This document shows positions 46,884 through 55,049 of a stretch of DNA of 64,000 nt, piece by piece (the first letter of the stretch is position 1; each line of letters begins with the position of its first letter). Origin of the DNA: Variovorax sp. YR216. Its GTDB lineage: Bacteria; Pseudomonadota; Gammaproteobacteria; Burkholderiales; Burkholderiaceae_C. The DNA lies in NCBI RefSeq assembly GCF_900107745.1, contig NZ_FNRO01000002.1:310001-374000 (forward strand), in the 5' to 3' direction. The notes beneath the pieces are model-generated. The model did not search any database, was not told the origin of the DNA, and saw only the letters and a program-made list of their open reading frames with translations. The translations under genes were made by a program, and so were the position numbers.

Positions 46884-48455
46884 GTGTCCCATCGTGCTCG
46901 CAGGGTAGCCGTGTGCCGACCAAGCCTCATTTCATGTGCTGCAGCCGGACTCGTCCTCTGCGGCTGCGGCGGCGGTGGCGGTGGGGGCGGAGGTGCGAGC
47001 AGCACGGCCGCCGCGATCCTGAGCGACATGTCACCCCCTACCGTGACCGCCGTGCGCGCCGGCGCGTCGCCGTTCATCGCGTTCGTGGACCTGCATTTCC
47101 CGGGAACAGGCGCCACGACTTCGGTGCACTACAGCATCGAGCCCAAGCCGGGGACCGTCTCGAGACCCGTCGACGTCAGCTATGCAGCCGCCTACTTGCA
47201 GCGGCGGGGCTATGTCGTCGCGAGCAGCAGCACCATCACGGTGCCCGTCTTCGGTCTGTATTCGAACTATGCGAACCAGGTCGACGTCGACGTACGAACC
47301 GCTGGCAGGCTGACGCAGCAATTGCGCGTGGAAGTCGACACCGCGGCCTACACCGATCCGAACGGCATCTATGACCGGCCGGTCACGATGAAGGCGCGCG
47401 TAGCCGGCGACTCGCTGGGGTTCGACTACTTCTACATGAAGTCCGGCCTGGGCAGCCCGGTGGTCGTCGATACCGACGGCCAGATCCGGTGGGTGGTTCC
47501 AACGGCGCTGCCGTCCCTCTCTTCGCTGTTCGTCGAGAACCATTTCGTCATCGGCGACAGCACGCCAGTCCAGGTCCGGCGCCTGGAACTGGACGGAACA
47601 TCCAGCGTGACGGGGCTGGGCGCCGTCGACGTCACCGACTTCAACCACAACGTCGATCCGGGCAAGGTCGGCCTGCTGGCCGACGTCGACACTGCACTCA
47701 ATGGTGTGACGAACTACGAGAGCACGGTCGTCGAATTCGACCCCCACAACGGCAGCGTGCTCTCGCAATGGGACCTGGGCGACATCCTGTCGCGCTACAT
47801 GCGAAGCCATGGCGATGACCCGGCGTCGTTCGTGCGGCCGGGCGCCGACTGGTTTCACCTGAACGCCGCGACCTACGACCCGAGCGACGATTCGGTCATC
47901 GTCTCCAGCCGCGAGAACTTCATTGCGAAGATCGACTACGACAGCGGCGATCTCATCTGGATCCTCGGCGACCCGACGAAATATTGGCACACGTTCCCCT
48001 CGCTGGCCGCCAGGAGCCTCACGCTCGCAGCCGGCGGCCTGTACCCCATCGGACAGCATGCCGTGTCGATCACGCACGACGGCCTGGTGCAGGTGTTCAA
48101 CGACGGATTGGGCTCCGTCAATCAACCCGCCGGTGCTCCGACGGGAGAAAGCAGAAACTACAGTGCCGTTTCGGCCTATTCGACTGATGAGGGCCATCTG
48201 GCTGCGGCGGAAGTCCGTCGGTTCGACGATGGCCAGAGCATCTTCTCCAGCATTTGCTCGAGCGCTTACGAGGCGCCGGCCGGCGCGTCCGTTCTGATCA
48301 GCTATGCGGTGGCTGACAACTTCACGCGTGCGCGGCTGATCGGCCTCGACGCGAGCCAGAACGTGGCCTTCGACTTCCAGTACGCAGCGTCGGGGTGCAA
48401 CACCAGTTGGAACGCCCAGCCGATCCCATTCGAATCGATGCAGTTCACCCAATAG
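46884..48455 (+). CDS. Arylsulfate sulfotransferase-like lipoprotein
   Basis: This 523-residue exported protein is like the ASST family, which moves sulfate between phenolic compounds in the periplasm. The signal MSHRARRVAVCRPSLISC, AAAGLVLCGC ends in a lipobox-like LCGC, followed by a run of nine or more Gly. The family blocks are DWFHLNAATYDPSDDSVIVS, SRENFIAKIDYDSGDLIWIL and PIGQHAVSITHDG. The likely catalytic His residues lie in FNHN, WFHLNA and QHAVSITH. The frame also allows a GTG at 46830, but the GTG at 46884 gives a normal lipoprotein signal. The donor and acceptor are unknown. Confidence 0.8.
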   Translation: MSHRARRVAVCRPSLISCAAAGLVLCGCGGGGGGGGGASSTAAAILSDMSPPTVTAVRAGASPFIAFVDLHFPGTGATTSVHYSIEPKPGTVSRPVDVSYAAAYLQRRGYVVASSSTITVPVFGLYSNYANQVDVDVRTAGRLTQQLRVEVDTAAYTDPNGIYDRPVTMKARVAGDSLGFDYFYMKSGLGSPVVVDTDGQIRWVVPTALPSLSSLFVENHFVIGDSTPVQVRRLELDGTSSVTGLGAVDVTDFNHNVDPGKVGLLADVDTALNGVTNYESTVVEFDPHNGSVLSQWDLGDILSRYMRSHGDDPASFVRPGADWFHLNAATYDPSDDSVIVSSRENFIAKIDYDSGDLIWILGDPTKYWHTFPSLAARSLTLAAGGLYPIGQHAVSITHDGLVQVFNDGLGSVNQPAGAPTGESRNYSAVSAYSTDEGHLAAAEVRRFDDGQSIFSSICSSAYEAPAGASVLISYAVADNFTRARLIGLDASQNVAFDFQYAASGCNTSWNAQPIPFESMQFTQ

Positions 48456-48459
48456 CCCA

Positions 48460-49236
48460 TCAGGTTTTCGCCACGGGCGGCCGACCCTGGCGCGCCGCCT
48501 GCCTGAAGGCCCGGCCGCGCGGAATCAGCATGCCGACCTGCCTGCGATAAGCGCGATGCCGTTCGCCGAACTGCACGAGCAGGTCGCGCTCTTCGAATGC
48601 GATGCCGATCAGGATGTAGGCACTGAACCCGAGCGCGAACAGCAGTCGCCCGAGCGTCATGACCGGCACGGACCAGAAGCTCAGCAGAAAGCCCGCGTAA
48701 AGGGGATGACGCACGTAGCGGTAGAACAGCGGCGTTCTGAATTCGCCCTGTGGCGCAGTGCGGCCGGTCAAGCCCGCAAAGACCTGCTGCAGCCCGAACA
48801 GCTCGAAGTGGTTGAGAAGAAACGTGCTGACGAGGGCCACCAGCCACCCGAGCCCGAACAGGCCCCACAGCAGCGCGGCGATGGACTCGTGCTCGACGCG
48901 CCACACGACGGGGGCGTCGATCGGTAGCCAGAGCCGTAACATCAACACCAGGACGACGCAGGTGGCGACGACGAAGGTGCTGCGCTCGATGACCGCCGGG
49001 ACAAGCTGCGCCCACCAGCGCTTGAAGCCTCTGCGCGCCATCACGCTGTGCTGGACGCCGAAGAGAACGAGCAGTGCCACATCGGTGCCCACGGCTTGCA
49101 TCCAACCCGCGCCGGGACCGACGTCGACCGACCTGGGGACCCACAGATTGCCGCTGAAGCCGATGAAATACAGCAGCGTCGCCGTGCTCGCCAGGTAGGC
49201 GAGCAGGCCATAGACAAACGACAACAGGGCGCGCAC
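48460..49236 (-). CDS. mddA: Methanethiol S-methyltransferase MddA (NnrU/ICMT-like)
   Basis: This 258-residue multi-pass membrane methyltransferase resembles MddA, which methylates methanethiol to dimethyl sulfide with S-adenosylmethionine. Matching features are YGLLAYLASTATLLYFIGF, LLVLFGVQHSVMARRGFKRW, VSTFLLNHFELFGLQQVF, and the ICMT-like RYVRHPLYAGFLLSFWSVPV. Five or six hydrophobic segments are visible. It converges on the sulfotransferase gene, 4 bases between stops, and diverges from the BTAD-hydrolase gene. MddA assignment is by remembered similarity. Confidence 0.8.
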   Translation of the reverse strand: MRALLSFVYGLLAYLASTATLLYFIGFSGNLWVPRSVDVGPGAGWMQAVGTDVALLVLFGVQHSVMARRGFKRWWAQLVPAVIERSTFVVATCVVLVLMLRLWLPIDAPVVWRVEHESIAALLWGLFGLGWLVALVSTFLLNHFELFGLQQVFAGLTGRTAPQGEFRTPLFYRYVRHPLYAGFLLSFWSVPVMTLGRLLFALGFSAYILIGIAFEERDLLVQFGERHRAYRRQVGMLIPRGRAFRQAARQGRPPVAKT

Positions 49237-49334
49237 GGTGAACTCCTTGGTGCAACTGAAAGCGTCACCCTAGAAGTCGGGCGTCCCTTGAACGTCCCTG
49301 GGCAGCGGCGCCACACCCGGCTATAAAACACGCG

Positions 49335-50957
49335 ATGCCTTCACCCACCCGATCTGCCGCAAGTGAACTGCCTGCCCCGAGGCTGCAGGTCTTTGGCGTG
49401 CCCGCGCTGGTCGTGCAGGGGCATGAAGTCCCGCTCTCGCTCAAGCGCGCGTTCGCGCTGCTGGCCTATCTCGCCTTCCACCCCGGGCCCGTGCCTCGGG
49501 CGCACCTCGCCACGCTGCTCTGGCCGGATGCCGATGAAGCGCAAGGCCGCGCGCGGCTGCGCAGACTGGTCTACACGCTGGAGGAGGCGGTGGGTTGCAG
49601 GATGCTTTCGTCTGCCAACGATTGCCTGTCGCTCGCGGCAGGGCGAATCGCGACGGACGCACTGCAGTTCACCCGGTTTGCGCGCAGCGCTGTCGCTTCG
49701 GAGGCGCTCGAGGAAGCCACCCTGAGCGAGGCGCGCGAATGGATTGACCGCGCACGCCGACCGCTCCTGCAGGGCATCAGCCTGGGATCCGAAGCGTTCG
49801 ACGATTGGGTCAAGGCGGTGTCGATCGAGCATGAGCACCTCCTGGCGCGCCTCCTCGAGCGGGTCATCGATGCGTTGGCCAGGCGCGGCGAGTTTGCAGC
49901 GGCGCTGGATCTGGCCGAGATCCTTCTGGCGCTCGATACCTACCGGGAACCCAGCTACGTTCTTCTGATGCAGCTGCATGCCCTCCAGGGGCACAGCGCG
50001 GGGGTTGAAGCCACCTACACGCGCTGCGCGGACGTTCTGCGCGCGGAGTTCGGGATCGGCCCCGGTCCGCAGACCGAGAAGGCGTACCTGCGGATGACCG
50101 AAGACCTCAGGCGTCTGTGGTCCCACCGTGTCGAGCGACCCGGCGTGCGGTTCGCCGAGAGTGCCGCCGGGACCATCGCCTATACGGTGCTCGGGTCAGG
50201 CGAGCAGGCACTGGTCGTTTGCCCTGGCTTCGTGTGTCACATCGAGATTGCCTTGGAGCATCCCCCGATTCGCGCGTGTGTCCAGGCGCTGGCTGAACGC
50301 TTCCGGGTCGTCCTGTTCGACCGGCGCGGGATCGGCATGTCCGAGCGCTTGCGCGCGGCGAGCACGCCCGCCGCCCTCGCTCAGGACATTGCGGCGATCC
50401 TCGACGATGCGGGCTTGCCGAGGGCCTGGCTCTTTGGTTCGTCCGAGGGCTCCCTGGGCGCGATGCACCTGGCGGTGGACCATCCGGATCGTGTTGCGGG
50501 ACTGTGCCTTTTCGGGGCACTGGCGCGTGGCGCGGCCGCGCCGGACTATCCGTGGGCCTTGCCCGCCGCGGCCTACGACGTCTGGCTGAAGCGACTCGTG
50601 GCCGGGTGGGGCGGTCCTGCCGGCATCGAGACCTTTGCGCCGAGCGAGCAGGACGATCCGGCGGTGCGTGCGTGGTGGGCACGCCTCGTGCGGCATGCCG
50701 CCTCCCCCGGCGGATTGGAAGCCATCCTGGCTGGCCTGCGCGATGCCGACATGCGGCCGGCACTGGAGCGCATCAGGGTGCCGACGCTCGTGATGCACAG
50801 GCGCGGCGACCGGGCGGTCCGGTTCGAAGCGGGCGAGCACCTTGCCCGGACGATTCCCGGCGCGGTTTGGCATCCGCTCGAAGGCACCGATCACTTCTGG
50901 TGGGCGGGCGACAGTCAGCCGGTCATCCAGGCGATATTGAACTTTGCCGGCCGATGA
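49335..50957 (+). CDS. BTAD/SARP-type regulator fused to an alpha/beta hydrolase
   Basis: This 540-residue protein has two functional halves. Residues about 16-105 form a winged-helix DNA-binding domain of the SARP/OmpR-like type (LKRAFALLAYLAFHPGPVPR, LLWPDADEAQGRARLRRLVY). Residues about 110-262 are the helical BTAD repeat region. Residues about 270-540 are an alpha/beta hydrolase: FDRRGIGMSER, nucleophile elbow FGSSEGS (Ser370), acid in HRRGDRAV, and His in GTDHFWW. The hydrolase half may bind or split the inducer. Similar fusions, often with adenylate cyclase modules, exist. The target genes are unknown. Confidence 0.88.
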   Translation: MPSPTRSAASELPAPRLQVFGVPALVVQGHEVPLSLKRAFALLAYLAFHPGPVPRAHLATLLWPDADEAQGRARLRRLVYTLEEAVGCRMLSSANDCLSLAAGRIATDALQFTRFARSAVASEALEEATLSEAREWIDRARRPLLQGISLGSEAFDDWVKAVSIEHEHLLARLLERVIDALARRGEFAAALDLAEILLALDTYREPSYVLLMQLHALQGHSAGVEATYTRCADVLRAEFGIGPGPQTEKAYLRMTEDLRRLWSHRVERPGVRFAESAAGTIAYTVLGSGEQALVVCPGFVCHIEIALEHPPIRACVQALAERFRVVLFDRRGIGMSERLRAASTPAALAQDIAAILDDAGLPRAWLFGSSEGSLGAMHLAVDHPDRVAGLCLFGALARGAAAPDYPWALPAAAYDVWLKRLVAGWGGPAGIETFAPSEQDDPAVRAWWARLVRHAASPGGLEAILAGLRDADMRPALERIRVPTLVMHRRGDRAVRFEAGEHLARTIPGAVWHPLEGTDHFWWAGDSQPVIQAILNFAGR

Positions 50958-50996
50958 CGCACGCGGCCGGCTTCCGGCCGCCGATTAGCATGTCGC

Positions 50997-51410
50997 ATGC
51001 CATCCACGACCGACATTTCCGATTTCCTGGCCGCCGAGTTTCCACAGACCAAGTGCAGGGTGGATGCCGTAGGCGGCATGTCCGCCACGGTGCGCCACGA
51101 AGTCGGACCCGACGAACTGCGCCCCGGCGGCACGGTGTCCGGTCCGGTGCTGATGGCGGTCGCCGACGTCGCCCTGTACGTGGCGATCCTCGGCGAGATC
51201 GGCATCGTTCCGCTTGCAGTGACGACCAACCTCAACATCAACTTTCTTCGGAAGCCTCCGGCGGATCGAGCCATCGTCGGTTCCTGCAAACTCATCAAGG
51301 TCGGGAGGTCCCTGGCGGTCGGGGAGGTGACTCTGTATTCGGAGGGCCTGCCGGAGCCGGTCGCGCATGTCGTGGGCACATACGCATTGCCGCCGGACCG
51401 GCCGCGGTAG
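50997..51410 (+). CDS. PaaI-type hotdog thioesterase
   Basis: This 137-residue acyl-CoA thioesterase has a single hotdog domain. DELRPGGTVSGPVLMAVADV is the conserved helix region, with the catalytic acidic residue expected there, and ALYVAILGEIG, VTTNLNINFLRKPP and VGRSLAVGEVTLYSEG follow. It should form a tetramer and hydrolyse an aryl- or acyl-CoA. It follows the BTAD-hydrolase gene by 39 bases and may be cotranscribed. Confidence 0.88.
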   Translation: MPSTTDISDFLAAEFPQTKCRVDAVGGMSATVRHEVGPDELRPGGTVSGPVLMAVADVALYVAILGEIGIVPLAVTTNLNINFLRKPPADRAIVGSCKLIKVGRSLAVGEVTLYSEGLPEPVAHVVGTYALPPDRPR

Positions 51411-51421
51411 ATCCTCTGCCC

Positions 51422-51448
51422 TTCAACTTTCGCCGCGGCTGCCGATAA
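51422..51448 (+). promoter_or_regulatory. Sigma-28 promoter of the FlxA-like gene
   Basis: A perfect FliA -10 (GCCGATAA, 51441-51448) is preceded by TTCAACTTT. TCAACTTT matches the -35 at six of eight bases with a 10-base spacer. It starts 12 bases after the thioesterase stop and lies 33 bases before the ATG at 51481. Confidence 0.78.
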
Positions 51449-51480
51449 CCCGTTCTGGAAACTCATAGAACGGAAAAGCC

Positions 51481-51798
51481 ATGGTTTCGGCAGTCAGTAC
51501 AGGCAGCAGCACCGCCACGGGCGGGAGCAGCAACATCAGCTCTCAGATCGCGGCGCTGCAACGGCAGTTGACCGCGCTGCAAAAGCAGTTGACCAAGCTG
51601 CAGAAGGGCGACAGCACGCAGGACACCCAAATGCAGGAGAACCTGCTGTCCCGGCAGATCGCGATGATCCAGGCCGAGATCACGGCTCTGCAGGCTGCCG
51701 CGACGCAGAAGAGCGCCATGCAAGGGAGCCAGGCCGCGAGCGTCTCTCGGGGGCAGTCGGGCTCGGCGTCCGGCAGCATGATCGACACCCAGGCCTGA
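51481..51798 (+). CDS. FlxA-like small coiled-coil protein
   Basis: This 105-residue protein has a Ser/Gly/Thr-rich start, then a coiled-coil centre (ISSQIAALQRQLTALQKQLT, then KLQKG, and LLSRQIAMIQAEITALQAAA) and a Ser/Gly-rich tail. Size and layout fit the FlxA-like family; E. coli flxA is a sigma-28-dependent gene of unclear function. The sigma-28 site directly upstream supports the call. It stands alone, 1.3 kb from the fli block. Confidence 0.78.
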   Translation: MVSAVSTGSSTATGGSSNISSQIAALQRQLTALQKQLTKLQKGDSTQDTQMQENLLSRQIAMIQAEITALQAAATQKSAMQGSQAASVSRGQSGSASGSMIDTQA

Positions 51799-51849
51799 AG
51801 TCGAGGGCGCGGGCGGCACGGTTCAGGATTCAGATCGGCCCGCGCGCGC

Positions 51850-51927
51850 TCAGAACACCCCGAAGATCTTGAGGAGGATGATCACGCCGATCGGCACGCC
51901 GCAAAGCCAGAGGATGAGACTCTTCAT
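51850..51927 (-). CDS. Very small membrane protein (25 residues)
   Basis: The frame encodes MKSLILWLCGVPIGVIILLK and then IFGVF, nearly all one hydrophobic helix with a Lys near the start. AGGAG lies eight bases before the ATG at 51927, a good ribosome site. I recall similar short MKxLxLWLxGVPI proteins in other Proteobacteria, but no function. The 120 bases between this gene and the next (51928-52047) hold nothing else recognised. Confidence 0.62.
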   Translation of the reverse strand: MKSLILWLCGVPIGVIILLKIFGVF

Positions 51928-52047
51928 GTTGAACTCCTGTTGATGGGTTCATGATTAGCGGCGCAGGGGCGGGCGCAAGAAAGACAAAGCCACCCTTTGG
52001 CGTGCGCATCTCGCCTACGCGCGTCGGCTCATGCTGGCCGTCCGAGG

Positions 52048-53037
52048 TCAATAGAAATTGCAGGCCGGCGGCACGCCCGCGTGCCACGGCAGTGGCTCCG
52101 CCGAAAGCCGCCAGCGCAGTCCGGTGATTCCAAAGGCGCCGCCGGGCGCACTCATCATCGGCCCGGCAGCGACCCAGCCCTGCATGCCGTCGTTGAACGG
52201 TTGCACGAAGGTGAGGACGCCCTCGGCCGTTGCGACTTGCGCGTTCGCATAGTCCCAGTCGAAATACGAACAGCTGTACGGGTACGAGGGCAAGGCCGTG
52301 AGGATCGGGAAGCTGCCGACGAGGGGCATCCGGAATACTTCCTGCACATCGGCGAACCCCGCCGGCAGCGCCGGTGCGGTCGCGATGGGGATCGACGGGC
52401 CGCCAGGCACGATGCTGCAATTGAAGACCTCGAGGTAGGACTGAGAGACCGTGGTCTTGGTGCCCTGCTTCAGGAATTGCGCGATCTCCTTGGCGTAGGC
52501 GTAGATCAGGTTGCCCATGAAGACTGCCGCCGCGTTGTCGAGGTACATGCGGATCACGCAGTTGTGCCATTGGGCACCACCGGACCGGACCACGTAGGGG
52601 ATCACCAGGATCAGCTCGTCGTAAGGCGGCACCCCGCTCGGAATCACGTTGCCGTTCGAAATCCAGCACAGGTTGCCCTGCACGCCCAGCATCAGGATCA
52701 CGGGGTGGGTCGTGACCGTGGGGTCGTTCCGCTGCGCGAGCTCGAGGCCTTCGGGGAGCGCAGCGGTCACCAGGGCGTTGTCGAGCAGGGTGATGAGCAG
52801 CGTGCCGTCATAGCTCGACTGCCCGCCATTGATGACCTTTGGAGGACCGGGCAGGTAGCCGCCCTTGAAATGGCTCTTCGACAGCGGACCGGGCGAAGGC
52901 GGCTTCAGGGGCGCGGGCGCCAGGGTGGATGCGATGTCCTGCCATCCGAACACGCGGTGGCGAAGCCACCGGACGATCGCATCGACCCACGAGAACCTGG
53001 CGAGGTCGGCTCGAACGGGATGAACGAGAGGGTCCAC
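52048..53037 (-). CDS. Unknown protein, possibly acetoacetate decarboxylase-like
   Basis: This 329-residue protein has no signal peptide. The central part has PPYDELILVIPYVVRSGGAQ, a LDNAAAVFMGNLIYAYAKEI stretch and LEVFNCSIVPGGPS. The PPY-D/E-E opening followed by a long strand-rich region recalls the acetoacetate decarboxylase fold. The usual GRE-x-GFPK active-site lysine block is replaced by YAYAKEIAQFLKQ, so catalysis is uncertain. It lies next to fliR on the same strand but is probably not flagellar. Confidence 0.55.
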   Translation of the reverse strand: MDPLVHPVRADLARFSWVDAIVRWLRHRVFGWQDIASTLAPAPLKPPSPGPLSKSHFKGGYLPGPPKVINGGQSSYDGTLLITLLDNALVTAALPEGLELAQRNDPTVTTHPVILMLGVQGNLCWISNGNVIPSGVPPYDELILVIPYVVRSGGAQWHNCVIRMYLDNAAAVFMGNLIYAYAKEIAQFLKQGTKTTVSQSYLEVFNCSIVPGGPSIPIATAPALPAGFADVQEVFRMPLVGSFPILTALPSYPYSCSYFDWDYANAQVATAEGVLTFVQPFNDGMQGWVAAGPMMSAPGGAFGITGLRWRLSAEPLPWHAGVPPACNFY

Positions 53038-53121
53038 AGGGCCTCCGTTTCGCGAGGGGACGCCCTACGTTGCTCCCTTTTCCACCCGATGTCGATCCCC
53101 TGGGCGGCGGATGTGGGTCCG

Positions 53122-53913
53122 TTACCTCAACCCCTGCACCAGCCGCAGCATCGCCTCGATCCCCGCATCGAACCGGGGCGTGAGCATGGCGCCCAGATGG
53201 GGCATCAACAGTTGCAGCATTCCGATGCCCGCGAGCAGGGTCAGCGGAAAGCCGACAGCGAAGATGCTGAACTGAGGCGAGGCGCGGTTGAGGATGCCCA
53301 TTGCCAGGTTGAGCGTGAGCAACGCGGTGACGAGCGGCAGCGACAGCATCAGCCCGGTCGCGAAGATCTGCCCGCCGCCGGCCGCGATGACCATCCATCC
53401 ATTGGCGTTGAGCGGTGCGTCGGAGATCGGCAGCGCCTGGAAGCTCTCGGCCAGCGCCGCGATCATCATCAGATGGCCGTCCACCGCGATGAAGATCAGC
53501 ATCGCCAGCATGTTGAGGAAGCGCGCCACCACCATGGTCGCCCCACCGTTCATCGGGTCGAAGAAGGACGCGAACGACAGGCCCATCTGCAGGCCGATGT
53601 ATTCGCCCGCCGCCAGCACTGCGGTGAAGACCAGCTTCATGGTGAAGCCCATGGCCGCGCCGATGAGGACCTGCTGGATGATGATCCACACGCCGCCCGC
53701 CGAGACGACCGGCACGTCGGGCATCGGCCCGAGCGTCGGCGCGAGCAGGATTGCGAACACGGCCGCGAAGCCGACCTTGACCTGCCGCGGCACCGTCGCT
53801 TCGCCGAGGACCGGCGCGGTGCTGACCAGCGCCAGCATGCGCACGAAGGGCCAGAGGAAGGCCACCAGCCACGCGGTGAGCTGTGCGGAGGTGACCGAGA
53901 AGACCTGCGGCAT
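53122..53913 (-). CDS. fliR: Flagellar export gate protein FliR
   Basis: FliR forms the export gate core with FliP and FliQ in the inner membrane. The 263-residue product has five or six hydrophobic segments, starting LTAWLVAFLWPFVRMLALVS and APVLGEATVPRQVKVGFAAV. It has GMQ-like FASFFDPMNGGATMVVARFL and ends LTPRFDAGIEAMLRLVQGL. It is the last gene of the fliFGHIJKLMNOPQR order and starts 11 bases after fliQ. Confidence 0.95.
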   Translation of the reverse strand: MPQVFSVTSAQLTAWLVAFLWPFVRMLALVSTAPVLGEATVPRQVKVGFAAVFAILLAPTLGPMPDVPVVSAGGVWIIIQQVLIGAAMGFTMKLVFTAVLAAGEYIGLQMGLSFASFFDPMNGGATMVVARFLNMLAMLIFIAVDGHLMMIAALAESFQALPISDAPLNANGWMVIAAGGGQIFATGLMLSLPLVTALLTLNLAMGILNRASPQFSIFAVGFPLTLLAGIGMLQLLMPHLGAMLTPRFDAGIEAMLRLVQGLR

Positions 53914-53924
53914 CGGCGCAGGCC

Positions 53925-54194
53925 CTAGCCCACGAGCTGCGGAATGCTCATGAACAGCGCCCGGATGTAGTCGAGCATCTTCTCAAGCATCCACGGTCCG
54001 GCAATGATCAGCGTCAGGAAGATCGCGACCAGCTTGGGGATGAACGACAGGGTCGCTTCGTTGATCTGCGTGGCCGCCTGGAAGATGCTGATCACCAGGC
54101 CGATCAGGAGCGCCACCAGCAGCAGCGGCGCACCGAGCATCAGCGTCACCTGGATGGCCTGGCTGCCGATGGTCATGACGGTTTCGGGGGTCAT
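53925..54194 (-). CDS. fliQ: Flagellar export gate protein FliQ
   Basis: FliQ is a small export-gate subunit of 89 residues with two transmembrane helices (QVTLMLGAPLLLVALLIGLV; VAIFLTLIIAGPWMLEKML). The ATG at 54194 after GGGAGG gives the standard MTPETVMTIG start and usual length. The frame is open nine codons further upstream (MGRPGGRPA) into dispersed-repeat copy E, but that part is not needed. Confidence 0.95.
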   Translation of the reverse strand: MTPETVMTIGSQAIQVTLMLGAPLLLVALLIGLVISIFQAATQINEATLSFIPKLVAIFLTLIIAGPWMLEKMLDYIRALFMSIPQLVG

Positions 54195-54200
54195 GGCCGG

Positions 54201-54280
54201 CCTCCCGCCGGGCCGCCCCAAGGGAGGGCCGAGCCCCCTCGGGGGGCAGCGACGACACGAAGTGCGGAGCGTGGGGGCAT
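54201..54280 (-). repeat. Dispersed double-hairpin repeat, copy E (fliP-fliQ gap)
   Basis: Read on the minus strand it has CCCCCACGCTCCG, CACTTCGTGTCG and a CCCCCCGAGGGGGC hairpin, then a diverged Gly/Pro-type GC-rich end. It fills most of the gap between fliP and fliQ and ends just before the fliQ ribosome site. The final block is less like the other copies. Confidence 0.6.
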
Positions 54281-54290
54281 CGTGGATTCT

Positions 54291-55049
54291 CTAGGTGAAG
54301 AAGCTCTGGGCGAGCGCGCCGATGAGGAGTTGCCAACCGTCCGCCAGCACGAAAAGCATCAGCTTGAACGGCAGCGCGATGCTGGCCGGCGGCACCATCA
54401 TCATCCCCATCGACATCAGCACGCTCGCGACCACCATGTCGATGATGAGGAACGGGATGAAGATGGTGAAGCCGATCTGGAAGGCGGTCTTCAGCTCGCT
54501 GATCACGAAGGCGGGCAGCAGGATGCGCAGCGGCACTTGCTCGGGGCCTTGCATCTCCGGTGCCTTGGCGAGCTTGGCGAACAGCGCGAGGTCGTTCTCG
54601 CGCGTCTGCCGCAGCATGAAGGTCTTGAAGGGCTCGATGCCGCGCTCCAGCGCTTTCTCGGTGCTGATCTTGTTGTCCGAGAAAGGCTTGTAGGCGTCGG
54701 TGTAGGCCTTGTCGAACACCGGCGACATCACGAAGAAGGTGAGGAAGAGCGACAGCCCGACCAGGACCTGGTTGGGCGGCGAAGCCTGGGTGCCGATCGC
54801 GGTGCGCAAGAGGCCCAGCACGATCAGGATGCGCGTGAAGCTGGTCATCGACAGCAGCAGCGCGGGCAGGAAGGTGATCGAGGTCAGCATCACCAGCGTT
54901 TGCACGCTGAGCGACCAGGTCTGGCTGCCGCCGGGGCCGGGCGTGCTGGTCAGGCCGGGCAGGCCCTGCGTCCAGGCTGCGAGCGGCAGCATCGCCGCGA
55001 GCAGCACCACGCCGCCCCGAAGGCTTCGGCGAAAAAGGTTGCGCATCAT
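54291..55049 (-). CDS. fliP: Flagellar export gate protein FliP
   Basis: FliP is the main export-gate subunit. The 252-residue product starts with a signal peptide ([13 protein letters not shown], then [13 protein letters not shown]), and the mature part has four membrane helices. [20 protein letters not shown] and [20 protein letters not shown] are conserved, as is [20 protein letters not shown]. The ATG at 55049 overlaps the fliO stop (ATGA). Confidence 0.96.
   Translation of the reverse strand: MMRNLFRRSLRGGVVLLAAMLPLAAWTQGLPGLTSTPGPGGSQTWSLSVQTLVMLTSITFLPALLLSMTSFTRILIVLGLLRTAIGTQASPPNQVLVGLSLFLTFFVMSPVFDKAYTDAYKPFSDNKISTEKALERGIEPFKTFMLRQTRENDLALFAKLAKAPEMQGPEQVPLRILLPAFVISELKTAFQIGFTIFIPFLIIDMVVASVLMSMGMMMVPPASIALPFKLMLFVLADGWQLLIGALAQSFFT

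Noticed and set aside
54195..54221. Nine-residue repeat-derived extension of FliQ
   Set aside because: The ATG at 54194 has its own GGGAGG site and gives the exact usual FliQ length.
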